This document shows, one piece after another, positions 1 to 6,604 of a stretch of 13,278 nucleotides of DNA. Under the pieces are notes generated by a model that ran no database searches, had not been told where the DNA came from, and saw only the letters and a list, made by a program, of their open reading frames with translations. This DNA comes from Planctomycetota bacterium. GTDB lineage: Bacteria; Planctomycetota; GCA-002687715; DRQF01. The stretch lies in the NCBI GenBank assembly GCA_024275615.1, contig JAJRYU010000423.1, positions 1-13,278 of the forward strand, in the 5' to 3' direction. Each line of letters opens with the position of its first letter. The first letter of the stretch is position 1. Made by a program: the position numbers and the translations under genes.

Positions 1-273
1 GGCCAATTCGAGCACAGTTTCGCCGTTCCGCCGCGCTTTCTGAATGACGTAGGTTGTGCCGCTTTCAAGGATGTCGCAGCCACATTCAATACAGTTGCTA
101 AATGGAGCTTTGGAAAAACAAGAATGGAGCTCCTCCGGCACTGTCAGGTCGCTTTGACTGACCAGATCCGGGAGCCAGTTGAATTCGTCCAATTCGTCGT
201 GAGCATCCTCAAAGAGGTCCGGTTGTTCCCTCTCTTCATCTTCCGGATTGTTACCGTTGTTGTCTTTCGTCAT
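1..273 (-). CDS. Small acidic CxxCxC protein, N-terminal part (gene runs off the left edge)
   Basis: Partial gene read from an ATG at 273-271 leftwards; 91 codons are open to the window edge. The first ~30 residues are very acidic (runs such as NPEDEEREQPDLFEDAHDELDE). They are followed by a more ordinary stretch with an NCIECGC motif (Cys about residues 69, 72 and 74) and then ILESGTTYVIQKARRNGE. The C-x2-C-x-C spacing suggests a metal site, probably zinc, completed by cysteines beyond the edge. I do not recognise a named family. No Shine-Dalgarno sequence precedes the ATG, and a sigma70-like promoter on this strand would start transcription at or next to it, so the message may be leaderless. 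The gene is divergent from the secreted protein at 326 with a 52-bp gap. The reading frame is clear; the function is unknown. Confidence 0.65.
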   Translation of the reverse strand, partial: MTKDNNGNNPEDEEREQPDLFEDAHDELDEFNWLPDLVSQSDLTVPEELHSCFSKAPFSNCIECGCDILESGTTYVIQKARRNGETVLELA

Positions 274-279
274 GATTCT

Positions 280-309
280 ATTCTATCTGGCAGCAGTCTC
301 TTTTGCCAA
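280..309 (-). promoter_or_regulatory. Putative sigma70-type promoter for the leftward gene
   Basis: On the minus strand TTGGCA (309-304) is followed after 18 bp by TAGAAT (285-280). A second TAGAAT overlaps at 280-275. Transcription would begin at about 273-275, practically on the ATG, which agrees with the absence of a Shine-Dalgarno site. Assigned by consensus matching only. Confidence 0.35.
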
Positions 310-325
310 AAGGTAAGATGTCTTC

Positions 326-2173
326 ATGAATCGATCCACATTGACCGGGATTTTTGTCTTCCTGCTTGGCATTCAGGGCCTGCTTTCTGCCCAAGTCCCC
401 CTGAATATCGGCTGGTTCGATTTTCGCGATTCTCGCAGCCGCACCACTGGTTTAAGGACACTTATTGCTAGACAAGCTCGTGTCAGGTCAAAACCATTCA
501 ATTTGGCAGATCCTGCCAGCTTCAAGCCAAAAACCTATGATGTCATCATTTTCGGCAGTTTTTCCGAGTTGAACGAGAATTGGGACCGATTTGCCGCCAG
601 AGAAAAAGGGCGTATTCATGATTTTGTCCAGCGAGGAGGCACTCTGGTCCTCATGTGTCGCTATCGCAAGAGCGACGATCGCGGGCGGATCAGTCTCTTA
701 CCCAGCGAGCTCAAAGTCGAACGGGGCAAAAGAGATATCAAGGACGACGAATGGTACGTCCAGTACAAGACCGAACCTATGTGGGCTGGATTTGGGAAGA
801 ACAAGGAGAATGGGTGGAATCGCCTTCCTAAGGTAAAGGTCGGGCCCCGAGAACTTGACTGCGGGTTGGACGCTTTTGAGAACTGGTCCAAGAACTTTGT
901 TCGTAGTTCCGACCTTTCCATGCATGCGAGTCCCAAGTTCGCTCGATCGTTCTCGCTTACGGGGAAACACGGGAACGGGAAATTCATGTTGTTCCAATTG
1001 GTCCTCGACAAAATTGACGGGACAACGAGTCCCTTGGCCAAGAGGCAATGCCGTCAATTCTTCACCACCTTAGTCTACTACTTGAAGCGCCAGCCTCGAG
1101 TCGCTGTGGCCGAAGCAATCCCGAAGCCGGTCGTTCGAGATGAGCCGATTAAGAAAGACCCGCCCCTTGTCGATGAGCGCCCACTCAGGCGATACCAATG
1201 GCGAGGGCGGGTGTTCTTTGACAGCAACCGAAATGGCAGACTCGACGCCGATGAGCCTCCGGTTTCTGGGGTGACACTGCGCTTGGCAGATACGGTGGTC
1301 AAAACCTCTGCAGACGGTTCATTTGCGCTTGACGTGAGCAACGAGAAACCCAGCCAAGTGGTGATCGACTTGCCGACAACGGCTGATTTGAGATCGCCAT
1401 GGTTTATCAATCTCAATGCTGGGGCAGGTATTTCGCCGGTTCTCACGCGCAATGTGCCGCTCATTCCAATGGCGGAAGAAAATGGTGAGCGCCGCATCTT
1501 GATTACCACCGTGCCTCAGGAATTCCGTGCCAATGACGCCGCCCTGTTTGAGTTGGGGCTGAGCCAGGCGATTGAGGAGGTTCATCCCCACTTGGCCGTG
1601 TTCTTGGCTCACGCTCAAGACGCGCGGCAACTGAAGATGTTGCGTAGCCGCTTGCGCACGGTGGCAGCGAATGGAAATGCTGGCTTCCGCCTACTTGCCG
1701 CGTTCCCAATTGCGGGACGATCCCAAATAGGCCGCATCGTCGGCCCGGAGCGTTACACCCTTAGTTTCGATGGTGCTCAGTTGGCTTTGGCAGCAGGCAA
1801 GGACCCGGTTTCATGGTTCCTCAAGGGAAGAAAACCGATGAGTCAGATTCAGAATCGATCGATCTTTGTCAGCGCCGAGGATCTTGGATTCTCGGATCGA
1901 GCCAAAGTCTTGAAAGTGGCCTCCCTTGTCGTACTCCCGACGATTTCCGCAGACGAGGAGGCAGAAGAAGATGGGACGGTAGCGGCTCCAATTTTCATGA
2001 ATGGGGGGGAACGTGACCAAGAGCCGGCATTTCTTGTGATTTCCTGGTCGAAGACTGACTTGAAGGTCGAAAAATACCCGCTTCCAGTGGCGTCAACCCC
2101 CAGCTTGCCTCCCCATCCCTTGGGCAAAGGGAATCTGGACAAGATCCTGGAAGAGGTGGGAGAAGGTAAATAA
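326..2173 (+). CDS. Secreted protein: amidotransferase-like domain, SdrD/Cna-B-like segment and degenerate metallophosphoesterase-like domain
   Basis: 615 residues. The ATG has an AAAGG-type Shine-Dalgarno site at 307-311. Residues 1-22 form a Sec signal peptide ending LLSA-Q, so the mature protein is exported. Residues ~27-240 resemble the class I amidotransferase/ThuA-like fold: a YDVIIFGSFSEL strand followed by the helix and strand IHDFVQRGGTLVLM; no catalytic Cys-His-Glu triad is evident. A proline-rich linker follows. At ~292-340 is a beta-sandwich of SdrD/Cna-B or MetallophosN type: D299, N301, N303, D307 and E310 form a DxNxNGxxDxxE calcium-like loop, followed by the TSADGSFALDV turn. 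Residues ~388-510 align by eye with calcineurin-like phosphoesterases, including GPERYTLSFDGAQLALA (473-488) at the GPxYYSFdyGg position. However, the GD and GNHD metal motifs read AH (428-429) and AFPI (459-462), so it is probably inactive. Surface binding or scaffold role inferred; substrate unknown. Confidence 0.8.
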   Translation: MNRSTLTGIFVFLLGIQGLLSAQVPLNIGWFDFRDSRSRTTGLRTLIARQARVRSKPFNLADPASFKPKTYDVIIFGSFSELNENWDRFAAREKGRIHDFVQRGGTLVLMCRYRKSDDRGRISLLPSELKVERGKRDIKDDEWYVQYKTEPMWAGFGKNKENGWNRLPKVKVGPRELDCGLDAFENWSKNFVRSSDLSMHASPKFARSFSLTGKHGNGKFMLFQLVLDKIDGTTSPLAKRQCRQFFTTLVYYLKRQPRVAVAEAIPKPVVRDEPIKKDPPLVDERPLRRYQWRGRVFFDSNRNGRLDADEPPVSGVTLRLADTVVKTSADGSFALDVSNEKPSQVVIDLPTTADLRSPWFINLNAGAGISPVLTRNVPLIPMAEENGERRILITTVPQEFRANDAALFELGLSQAIEEVHPHLAVFLAHAQDARQLKMLRSRLRTVAANGNAGFRLLAAFPIAGRSQIGRIVGPERYTLSFDGAQLALAAGKDPVSWFLKGRKPMSQIQNRSIFVSAEDLGFSDRAKVLKVASLVVLPTISADEEAEEDGTVAAPIFMNGGERDQEPAFLVISWSKTDLKVEKYPLPVASTPSLPPHPLGKGNLDKILEEVGEGK

Positions 2174-2223
2174 CCTCAGGAAAGCCGAGTTCGTGGCCGA
2201 CAAATGTTCGGACGTCACGGATC

Positions 2224-2253
2224 TTGTACCAATGTCCATGACAGGCGTATAAT
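2224..2253 (+). promoter_or_regulatory. Promoter of the ferredoxin gene
   Basis: A perfect TATAAT -10 box (2248-2253) lies 18 bp downstream of a TTGTAC -35-like box (2224-2229), giving a predicted start near 2260 and a leader of about 62 nt. The -35 matches consensus only partly; the call rests mainly on the -10 box and its position. Confidence 0.55.
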
Positions 2254-2261
2254 CGGATGGA

Positions 2262-2283
2262 TTCGACGCCCCCGCACGTCGAA
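2262..2283 (+). promoter_or_regulatory. Perfect 7-bp inverted repeat at the start of the ferredoxin leader
   Basis: TTCGACG (2262-2268) and CGTCGAA (2277-2283) are exact inverted copies around an 8-nt C-rich loop. Lying immediately after the predicted transcription start, the element could be an operator or a 5' hairpin protecting the mRNA. No T-tract follows, so it is not a terminator. Confidence 0.45.
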
Positions 2284-2321
2284 CGATCTCAAAATAGGAG
2301 CGGGGACTGGGGAGATTTGCA

Positions 2322-2555
2322 GTGGCAAACCTTGATGAGAAGTGGGAAGACAACGTCGCGGGTGAATTCTACGTCGATAAGGAGTGCATCCTTTGCTCTT
2401 TGTGCGTCGACGTAGCGCCGGAAAACTTCAAGGAAGCAGAAGACGGTGATCATGACATCGTCTACAAGCAACCTGAGGACGACGACGAAAAAGCTGCATG
2501 TATGGATGCAATGGAGCAATGTCCGGTGGATGCCATCGGTAACGACGGCGCCTAA
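2322..2555 (+). CDS. Ferredoxin, single [4Fe-4S] cluster (Fer4_13-like)
   Basis: 77 residues starting at a GTG with a good Shine-Dalgarno site (GGGGAG, 2309-2314, spacing 7). It is a cytoplasmic electron carrier. C22, C25 and C28 (CILCSLC) plus C67 followed by P68 (QCPVDAI) are the four ligands of one cubane cluster. The position where a second-cluster cysteine would sit reads VAPENF, as in monocluster ferredoxins. C60 is an extra cysteine, possibly equivalent to the disulfide or lost second-cluster cysteine known in this class. The protein is highly acidic (EDGDHD, PEDDDE), typical of ferredoxins that dock on basic partners. It is probably monocistronic: its own promoter lies upstream and strong hairpins lie downstream. 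The redox partner is not identifiable here; the aconitase nearby is itself a cluster enzyme but has its own promoter. Confidence 0.93.
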   Translation: MANLDEKWEDNVAGEFYVDKECILCSLCVDVAPENFKEAEDGDHDIVYKQPEDDDEKAACMDAMEQCPVDAIGNDGA

Positions 2556-2578
2556 AACGTCCACCGCCATGGTTGTTT

Positions 2579-2597
2579 GACCGCGCTTGCTGCGGTC
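2579..2597 (+). terminator. Short hairpin after the ferredoxin gene
   Basis: GACCGC (2579-2584) and GCGGTC (2592-2597) form a perfect 6-bp G+C-rich stem with a 7-nt loop, 24 nt after the ferredoxin stop codon. Only TTGG follows, so a T-tract is lacking; it may be a weak terminator or a 3'-end stabiliser. Confidence 0.35.
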
Positions 2598-2610
2598 TTG
2601 GCACCAGATC

Positions 2611-2678
2611 AATAGCCACAGCCCAATCGCAACTGACCTTGGATGACAAGGGAGGATTTCGATTGGGCTGTGGTTATT
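2611..2678. repeat. 19-bp inverted repeat forming a long stem-loop between ferredoxin and kinase
   Basis: The arms 2611-2629 and 2660-2678 are inverted copies with one difference at 2615/2674 (G opposite T, a wobble pair in RNA). The 30-nt loop holds a nested hairpin, CCTTG (2637-2641) with CAAGG (2647-2651). The right arm ends in TTATT, followed by TGTCTT. It may be the ferredoxin terminator, a small structured RNA, or a palindromic repeat element of the genome. It lies fully outside coding sequence if the kinase starts at 2807. Confidence 0.7.
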
Positions 2679-2702
2679 TGTCTTGGTTGCACCCGCACTC
2701 TG

Positions 2703-2722
2703 TGACCACAATTGACCACAAT
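2703..2722. repeat. Perfect 10-bp tandem repeat upstream of the kinase
   Basis: TGACCACAAT occurs twice head to tail (2703-2712 and 2713-2722), about 85 bp before the kinase start. It is one helical turn per unit, as expected for paired binding sites on one face of the DNA. A regulatory role is inferred only. Confidence 0.5.
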
Positions 2723-2806
2723 CTCATGATTAAGGAGGGCCAAGCACGACAAACCCAAGTAGATTCATTAGACTCATCGTCATCAAGAATTGAGATGAGG
2801 AAGACC

Positions 2807-3736
2807 ATGCCAATTGAGTCCTGGGAAGAATTGATCGGCGAGAAAATTGGCCCCGACGAGCGCTATACGATTATCCGCCGAGTCGGGGAGGGTGGTATGG
2901 GCGTGGTCTTCGAAGCCACGGAAGAAACTAAGGGCCGCTCTGTTGCCATCAAGGTGCTAAACAGCGACGGGGGCTCCGACGCGGAAACCTTGAGCCGTTT
3001 CCGCAGAGAAGGATCACGGTTTGCCAAACTTCGGCATCCGAACATTGTCAGGGTATACGGCATGGGACGTGCTCGCGGCATGCTCTATATCGCCAGTGAA
3101 TTTGTCGATGGCGTCGATCTTTACCACATCATGAAAAAAGAAGGTGCGATCGACATTGAGCGCTCCTTGTCCATTGTCGAAGACGCTGCTCGTGGCTTGG
3201 CTGTGGCTCACGACAGCGGTGTTATTCACCGAGACCTCAAACCTGAGAACATCATGTTGACCCATGAAGGTGCCCAGGTGAAAGTGCTTGATTTTGGTAT
3301 CGCTAAGGACCTCAACGCTTCTGTCGCATTGACAGTACGGGGTGCCTACTTGGGTACACCCTCGTACAGTGCTCCGGAACAGATCCGTGGCGAAGAGATT
3401 GATGCCCGGGCGGACATCTTTTCACTGGGTGTCATTCTCTACGAGTTGGTCACTGGTGCAACACCTTTCAAAGGGCGCCGTGCTACAGAAGTACTAGCCA
3501 ATACGATCAAGGTAAATCCCGTCAACCCGACTCGCATCAATAGCGAAGTTGAAACCCCTGTTGCCCGGCTCATCGCTCGCATGATCGCCAAGAAACCTCG
3601 CCATCGTATCGCCAGCTGTCAGGAAGTTGTTGAGTCGATTGAGAAGGTAAGAGCGGCTCTGAGGGAGCCGGTGAGCGAAGCTGAGAAGAAAGGTGTTGTT
3701 GGATTCTTGAAGGGAATCTTCACCCCCGAGAATTAG
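2807..3736 (+). CDS. Soluble Hanks-type serine/threonine protein kinase
   Basis: 309 residues from the ATG at 2807, chosen because GAGGAA (2797-2802) lies a few bases upstream. An in-frame ATG at 2795 is the alternative; the much longer open frame from 2573 would swallow the 19-bp stem-loop. The kinase domain spans ~20-285: glycine loop GEGGMG (27-32), VAIK with K49, alpha-C glutamate E68, catalytic HRDLKPEN (141-148) with D143 and N148, DFG at 162-164, activation segment GTPSYSAPE with E191, then the DxFSLGVILYEL helix. All catalytic residues are present, so it should be active. No membrane helix or sensor domain follows: the tail of ~25 residues ends KGVVGFLKGIFTPEN, so the kinase is cytoplasmic, unlike many PknB-type receptors. 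Substrate unknown. Confidence 0.93.
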   Translation: MPIESWEELIGEKIGPDERYTIIRRVGEGGMGVVFEATEETKGRSVAIKVLNSDGGSDAETLSRFRREGSRFAKLRHPNIVRVYGMGRARGMLYIASEFVDGVDLYHIMKKEGAIDIERSLSIVEDAARGLAVAHDSGVIHRDLKPENIMLTHEGAQVKVLDFGIAKDLNASVALTVRGAYLGTPSYSAPEQIRGEEIDARADIFSLGVILYELVTGATPFKGRRATEVLANTIKVNPVNPTRINSEVETPVARLIARMIAKKPRHRIASCQEVVESIEKVRAALREPVSEAEKKGVVGFLKGIFTPEN

Positions 3737-4263
3737 GCCTTCTTGTCAGGCCGCCAGCGCGCAACCTTTTCCCTGAATATGTCCAGGAGGAATTCTCGAT
3801 TGCGATCGGTCAGGGGAATGTCGCATTCTCTAGGGGCCATGAAACCGCGGGGTCCAAAACCCGGTTTAGGTTTCATGCGTAGTAACCGGCCATCATTCTT
3901 CCAGCTTTCGATTTCCTCCCAGCGCACATAAATGTTCTCATCGGTGAAGCACACGCCTTTGGTCGTCACCAAAATATGAGATACGCCGTAGCGCCTGCGT
4001 GCCACAAGGTGCTCCCAGAGTTGCCAAATGACAATCAAGCACATGACGTAGCGAGGGATCTCAGTCACTTCTACGTCTGGGCGGATCACGACGAAGAGCA
4101 TGCCAGCAAGTGAGATGATCAGCAGAACGAATTTCATACCTTGCCATAGGCGCATGGCCATGGGCGGAAGCAAGCTGATGCGTCGTGTTAGACGGATGTC
4201 AGCATGAATGATGGTGAGCCCATCATCACTTGATTCCTGATTCTTGCTGTCATTGGTAGCCAT
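3733..4263 (-). CDS. Small two-helix membrane protein with a PH-like C-terminal part
   Basis: 176 residues from an ATG at 4263-4261, preceded by GGAG (4276-4273, spacing 9). An upstream in-frame ATG at 4272 sits almost on that site and the TTG at 4278 overlaps it. A charged cytoplasmic N-terminus (~1-35) is followed by two hydrophobic segments, ~44-60 (FVLLIISLAGMLFVVI) and ~70-84 (PRYVMCLIVIWQLW). A C-terminal domain of ~90 residues has the strand pattern YGVSHILVTTKGVCFTDENIYVRWEEIESWK, seen in bacterial PH-like/YcxB-type membrane proteins (recognition VTxxGI, then W-x-x-I). The function is not known. The gene converges on the kinase with the two stop codons sharing 3733-3736. Confidence 0.75.
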   Translation of the reverse strand: MATNDSKNQESSDDGLTIIHADIRLTRRISLLPPMAMRLWQGMKFVLLIISLAGMLFVVIRPDVEVTEIPRYVMCLIVIWQLWEHLVARRRYGVSHILVTTKGVCFTDENIYVRWEEIESWKNDGRLLRMKPKPGFGPRGFMAPRECDIPLTDRNREFLLDIFREKVARWRPDKKA

Positions 4264-4437
4264 GCATGTCATCTCCAAATTCGTTGAGAGGATAAGAGAA
4301 ACCCGCAGTGATTCGTAGCCCTGGTCTTTGGTGACGTCGCAATTGAGGGTCGCCGACGAGTGATGGCGAGCGGCGGGGAAAGCAGGATCCTTGGCCCCCA
4401 GACCCCATGGATCTGGTTGGAAGAATGGCTTAAGTCA

Positions 4438-4466
4438 TTGCGTACCAATATGTTGTGTACTAATAT
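4438..4466 (+). promoter_or_regulatory. Aconitase promoter overlapped by a 10-bp direct repeat
   Basis: TTGCGT (4438-4443) and TAATAT (4461-4466) are separated by exactly 17 bp, giving a start near 4473 and a leader of about 110 nt. The imperfect direct repeats GTACCAATAT (4442-4451) and GTACTAATAT (4457-4466) differ at one base, repeat every 15 bp and cover the spacer and -10 box, so a repressor binding there would block the promoter. Confidence 0.5.
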
Positions 4467-4527
4467 CTGAGGCGCTCGGAGACGAATCGATCTTGTCTTG
4501 GCTGGCCATTATTGCTACTCATTCCAG

Positions 4528-4562
4528 GTCGGCCACCTCCTCATGTAGGCGCCGACGTTTTT
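4528..4562 (+). terminator. Terminator-like hairpin in the aconitase leader (possible attenuator)
   Basis: GTCGGC (4528-4533) pairs with GCCGAC (4551-4556). Inside, CCT (4536-4538) can pair with AGG (4547-4549). Five T residues follow at 4558-4562, 21 nt before the ATG. An alternative pairing, TGGCC (4503-4507) with GGCCA (4531-4535), would break the left arm and could serve as an antiterminator. This is the layout of a transcription attenuator; whether it terminates is untested. Confidence 0.4.
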
Positions 4563-4583
4563 CATTGATTCAAGGGAGCTAGC

Positions 4584-6596
4584 ATGATTGAGAGTCTTTT
4601 GACCCGAACGGTCGAGCGACGCAGTGAGAACGTGGCGATTGACAACAGGATTCTTTTCCTTGTCGACGATCCAGAAGCGGTCCGCCGTCAACTCGCTGGG
4701 GAAGATTTGCCCTGGCCCCATGGATTGCCTCTGCGGAACAACATTTCGACAGATGAAATCACGCCAGCGTACATCTGCTACTATTTTGACGACACTCTGG
4801 GCGAATTCCCATACTTGGGTTTTCAAGCGGGCGGCGAATTTCCAATCACCCGAAGCTCCGTCAAGAAGGGGAAATTCTCAGTCTCGGTTTCTGGTCAACG
4901 ACGGGGCAAGGGCTCAAGCCGGGAGCAGAGCCCCTATGCTGAGATGCTCGCAGGTATCAAGATTGTCATTGCCGAGAACATCGAGCGCATCTACAGAGAA
5001 AACTGTCACAACCTTGGAATCTTGACGAGTACCGACTTCACTCTTATTGACAAGATTCGAGCAGGCGAAGAGATCGAGTTGGGTGCCTTTACCAAGGGGC
5101 TTGATGACATTTCCCGCCAAATTGTCGAGTTCGGCGGTCTGTTCAACTACAACGTCGCACGCATGCAAGGCAAGGCGACGGTACCGCCCGTGACAACGGA
5201 GCAACGCCCACTCACCCTGGGCGAAAAGATCATTGCGCGACACCTAGTCGCCGACTTAGCGCAAAACCAAATCGGTGTGCCCTTTGTTAAGCCGGGCGAT
5301 TCAGGTTTTGTTCGCACTGACATTCGATTCAGTCATGAGTATGTCACGCCCATGGCTGCTGATTTCTTCGAACAATTGGTTGGCAAGGATGAAAAGGTCG
5401 TTGAGCCAGAGAGCATCTACTTCTTCCGCGACCATCTCACTTTTCTTGATGAAGCCATGACTGCTGAACGCAAGAAGATGGGCTTGCTTGATGTTGCCAA
5501 GCAGCTCGAAGTGAAGCAGCGCAAATTTGCCGCTGCTCAAGGTGTTACCTTGCATGGTGAAATCGATGGTCCAGTCAAGGGCAGTGAGGCCATTTGCCAC
5601 AGTAAGGTAAGTCAGAGCTACGCTGAACCCGGGATGATCATAATTGGCTCTGATAGCCATACACCTCACAGCGGTGCCTTAGGTTGCTTGGCGTTTGGAG
5701 TCGGGACGACGGCGGTCTTCAATAGCTGGGTGACCAAAGACGCACGCCTGACCGTTCCCGGAACCGTGAAGATCGAAATCACTGGCAAACCCATGGCGAC
5801 AGTGACCGCCAAGGATTTCATGCTGGAAATTCTTCGACAAGAATATGTGCGGACCGGAGAGGCGATCGGCAAGATCTTGGAATACTGTGGCGAAGCTGTT
5901 GAAGCTCTGGACATTGATGAGCGCGCCACGATGACCAACATGGCGGCAGAAGTGGGCGCTTTCAGCGGGATCATCGCCCCTGATGCAAAGACAGCTGACT
6001 ACATGGTTCGCAATCGTGGTATGGACATGGACGACGCCAGCGCTTTGGTCAATGGACTCTATTCCGACGAAGGCGCGGTCTATGAAAAAGTGATTTCCAT
6101 TGATGCCACCAAGATCCAGCCAATGGTCGCCCAACCTGGCGACCCTGGGAATGGCATCAACATTGAAGACCTACCCGAGGGCGTCAAGGTCGACATTGCT
6201 TACGGTGGCTCGTGTACCGCGGGTAAAGTCGAAGACATGGACATGTATGCCAGGGTTCTTCAATCTGCCAAGGATGAGGGGCGGAAGGTCGCCGATCACG
6301 TAAAGTTCTACATTCAGTATGGCTCGCAAGAAGTGAAGCAATACTGTATCGAGAAGGGTTACGCTCAGCTCTTCGTCGAAATGGGAGTTGAGATCATCGA
6401 ACCATCCTGTGGCGCTTGCATCAATGCTGGGCCTGGGGTTTCGAAAGACAAGAACCAGATCACTATCTCAGCCATCAATCGAAACTTCCCGGGACGCTCT
6501 GGGCCAGGTCAGATGTATCTGGCCAGTCCACTCACAGTAGCCGCTTCGGCGATTGAGGGGAAGATCGTGCCTTTCGAGCTGGCGGCTCAAGAGTAG
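4584..6596 (+). CDS. Aconitase-family [4Fe-4S] dehydratase with the swivel domain first (probable aconitate hydratase)
   Basis: 670 residues, ATG with AGGGAG at 4573-4578. It catalyses dehydration/rehydration of a hydroxyacid through a [4Fe-4S] cluster, most likely citrate/isocitrate in the TCA cycle. The swivel (LeuD-like) domain comes first, ~45-200, with GSSREQSP at 110-117 (S111 and R113 equal mitochondrial S642 and R644). The catalytic (LeuC-like) part starts near 215: DH at 283-284 (D100/H101), DSH at 357-359 (D165/S166/H167), cluster cysteines C544 (GGSCT), C609 and C612 (PSCGAC), and NRNFPGR with R633 and R638 (R447/R452). All key residues are kept. Usual AcnA/mitochondrial enzymes have the swivel last. 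AcnB has it before the catalytic part but after a HEAT-like domain of ~160 residues, absent here. The motif SCTAGK replaces the usual SCTNS/SCTNG. Isopropylmalate, homoaconitate or methylaconitate as substrate cannot be excluded. Confidence 0.9.
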   Translation: MIESLLTRTVERRSENVAIDNRILFLVDDPEAVRRQLAGEDLPWPHGLPLRNNISTDEITPAYICYYFDDTLGEFPYLGFQAGGEFPITRSSVKKGKFSVSVSGQRRGKGSSREQSPYAEMLAGIKIVIAENIERIYRENCHNLGILTSTDFTLIDKIRAGEEIELGAFTKGLDDISRQIVEFGGLFNYNVARMQGKATVPPVTTEQRPLTLGEKIIARHLVADLAQNQIGVPFVKPGDSGFVRTDIRFSHEYVTPMAADFFEQLVGKDEKVVEPESIYFFRDHLTFLDEAMTAERKKMGLLDVAKQLEVKQRKFAAAQGVTLHGEIDGPVKGSEAICHSKVSQSYAEPGMIIIGSDSHTPHSGALGCLAFGVGTTAVFNSWVTKDARLTVPGTVKIEITGKPMATVTAKDFMLEILRQEYVRTGEAIGKILEYCGEAVEALDIDERATMTNMAAEVGAFSGIIAPDAKTADYMVRNRGMDMDDASALVNGLYSDEGAVYEKVISIDATKIQPMVAQPGDPGNGINIEDLPEGVKVDIAYGGSCTAGKVEDMDMYARVLQSAKDEGRKVADHVKFYIQYGSQEVKQYCIEKGYAQLFVEMGVEIIEPSCGACINAGPGVSKDKNQITISAINRNFPGRSGPGQMYLASPLTVAASAIEGKIVPFELAAQE

Positions 6597-6604
6597 CCAG
6601 TTAA

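Larger units (their letters stand above)
4264..4583. other. 320-bp gap before the aconitase: divergent regulatory region
   Basis: No convincing gene is present. The left part (4264-4437) should carry the promoter of the leftward membrane protein, but I see no good consensus. It also contains a weak CCAGA/TCTGG hairpin around 4399-4417. The right part holds the aconitase promoter, a 10-bp direct repeat and a terminator-like leader hairpin, listed separately. A small open frame ending at 4582 lacks a credible start and its peptide resembles nothing known to me. Confidence 0.6.

Noticed and set aside
124..471. Plus-strand open frame over the left edge
   Set aside because: It runs antisense to the CxxCxC gene and out of frame into the secreted protein; no family resemblance.
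2196..2221. Weak CCGA/TCGG stem after the secreted-protein gene as a terminator
   Set aside because: Short, interrupted stem with no T-tract.
4391..4582. 63-codon open frame just before the aconitase, as a leader peptide
   Set aside because: It starts at a TTG with no ribosome site, overlaps the predicted promoter and has low-complexity, unrecognisable sequence. Its position before the ATG is probably chance.
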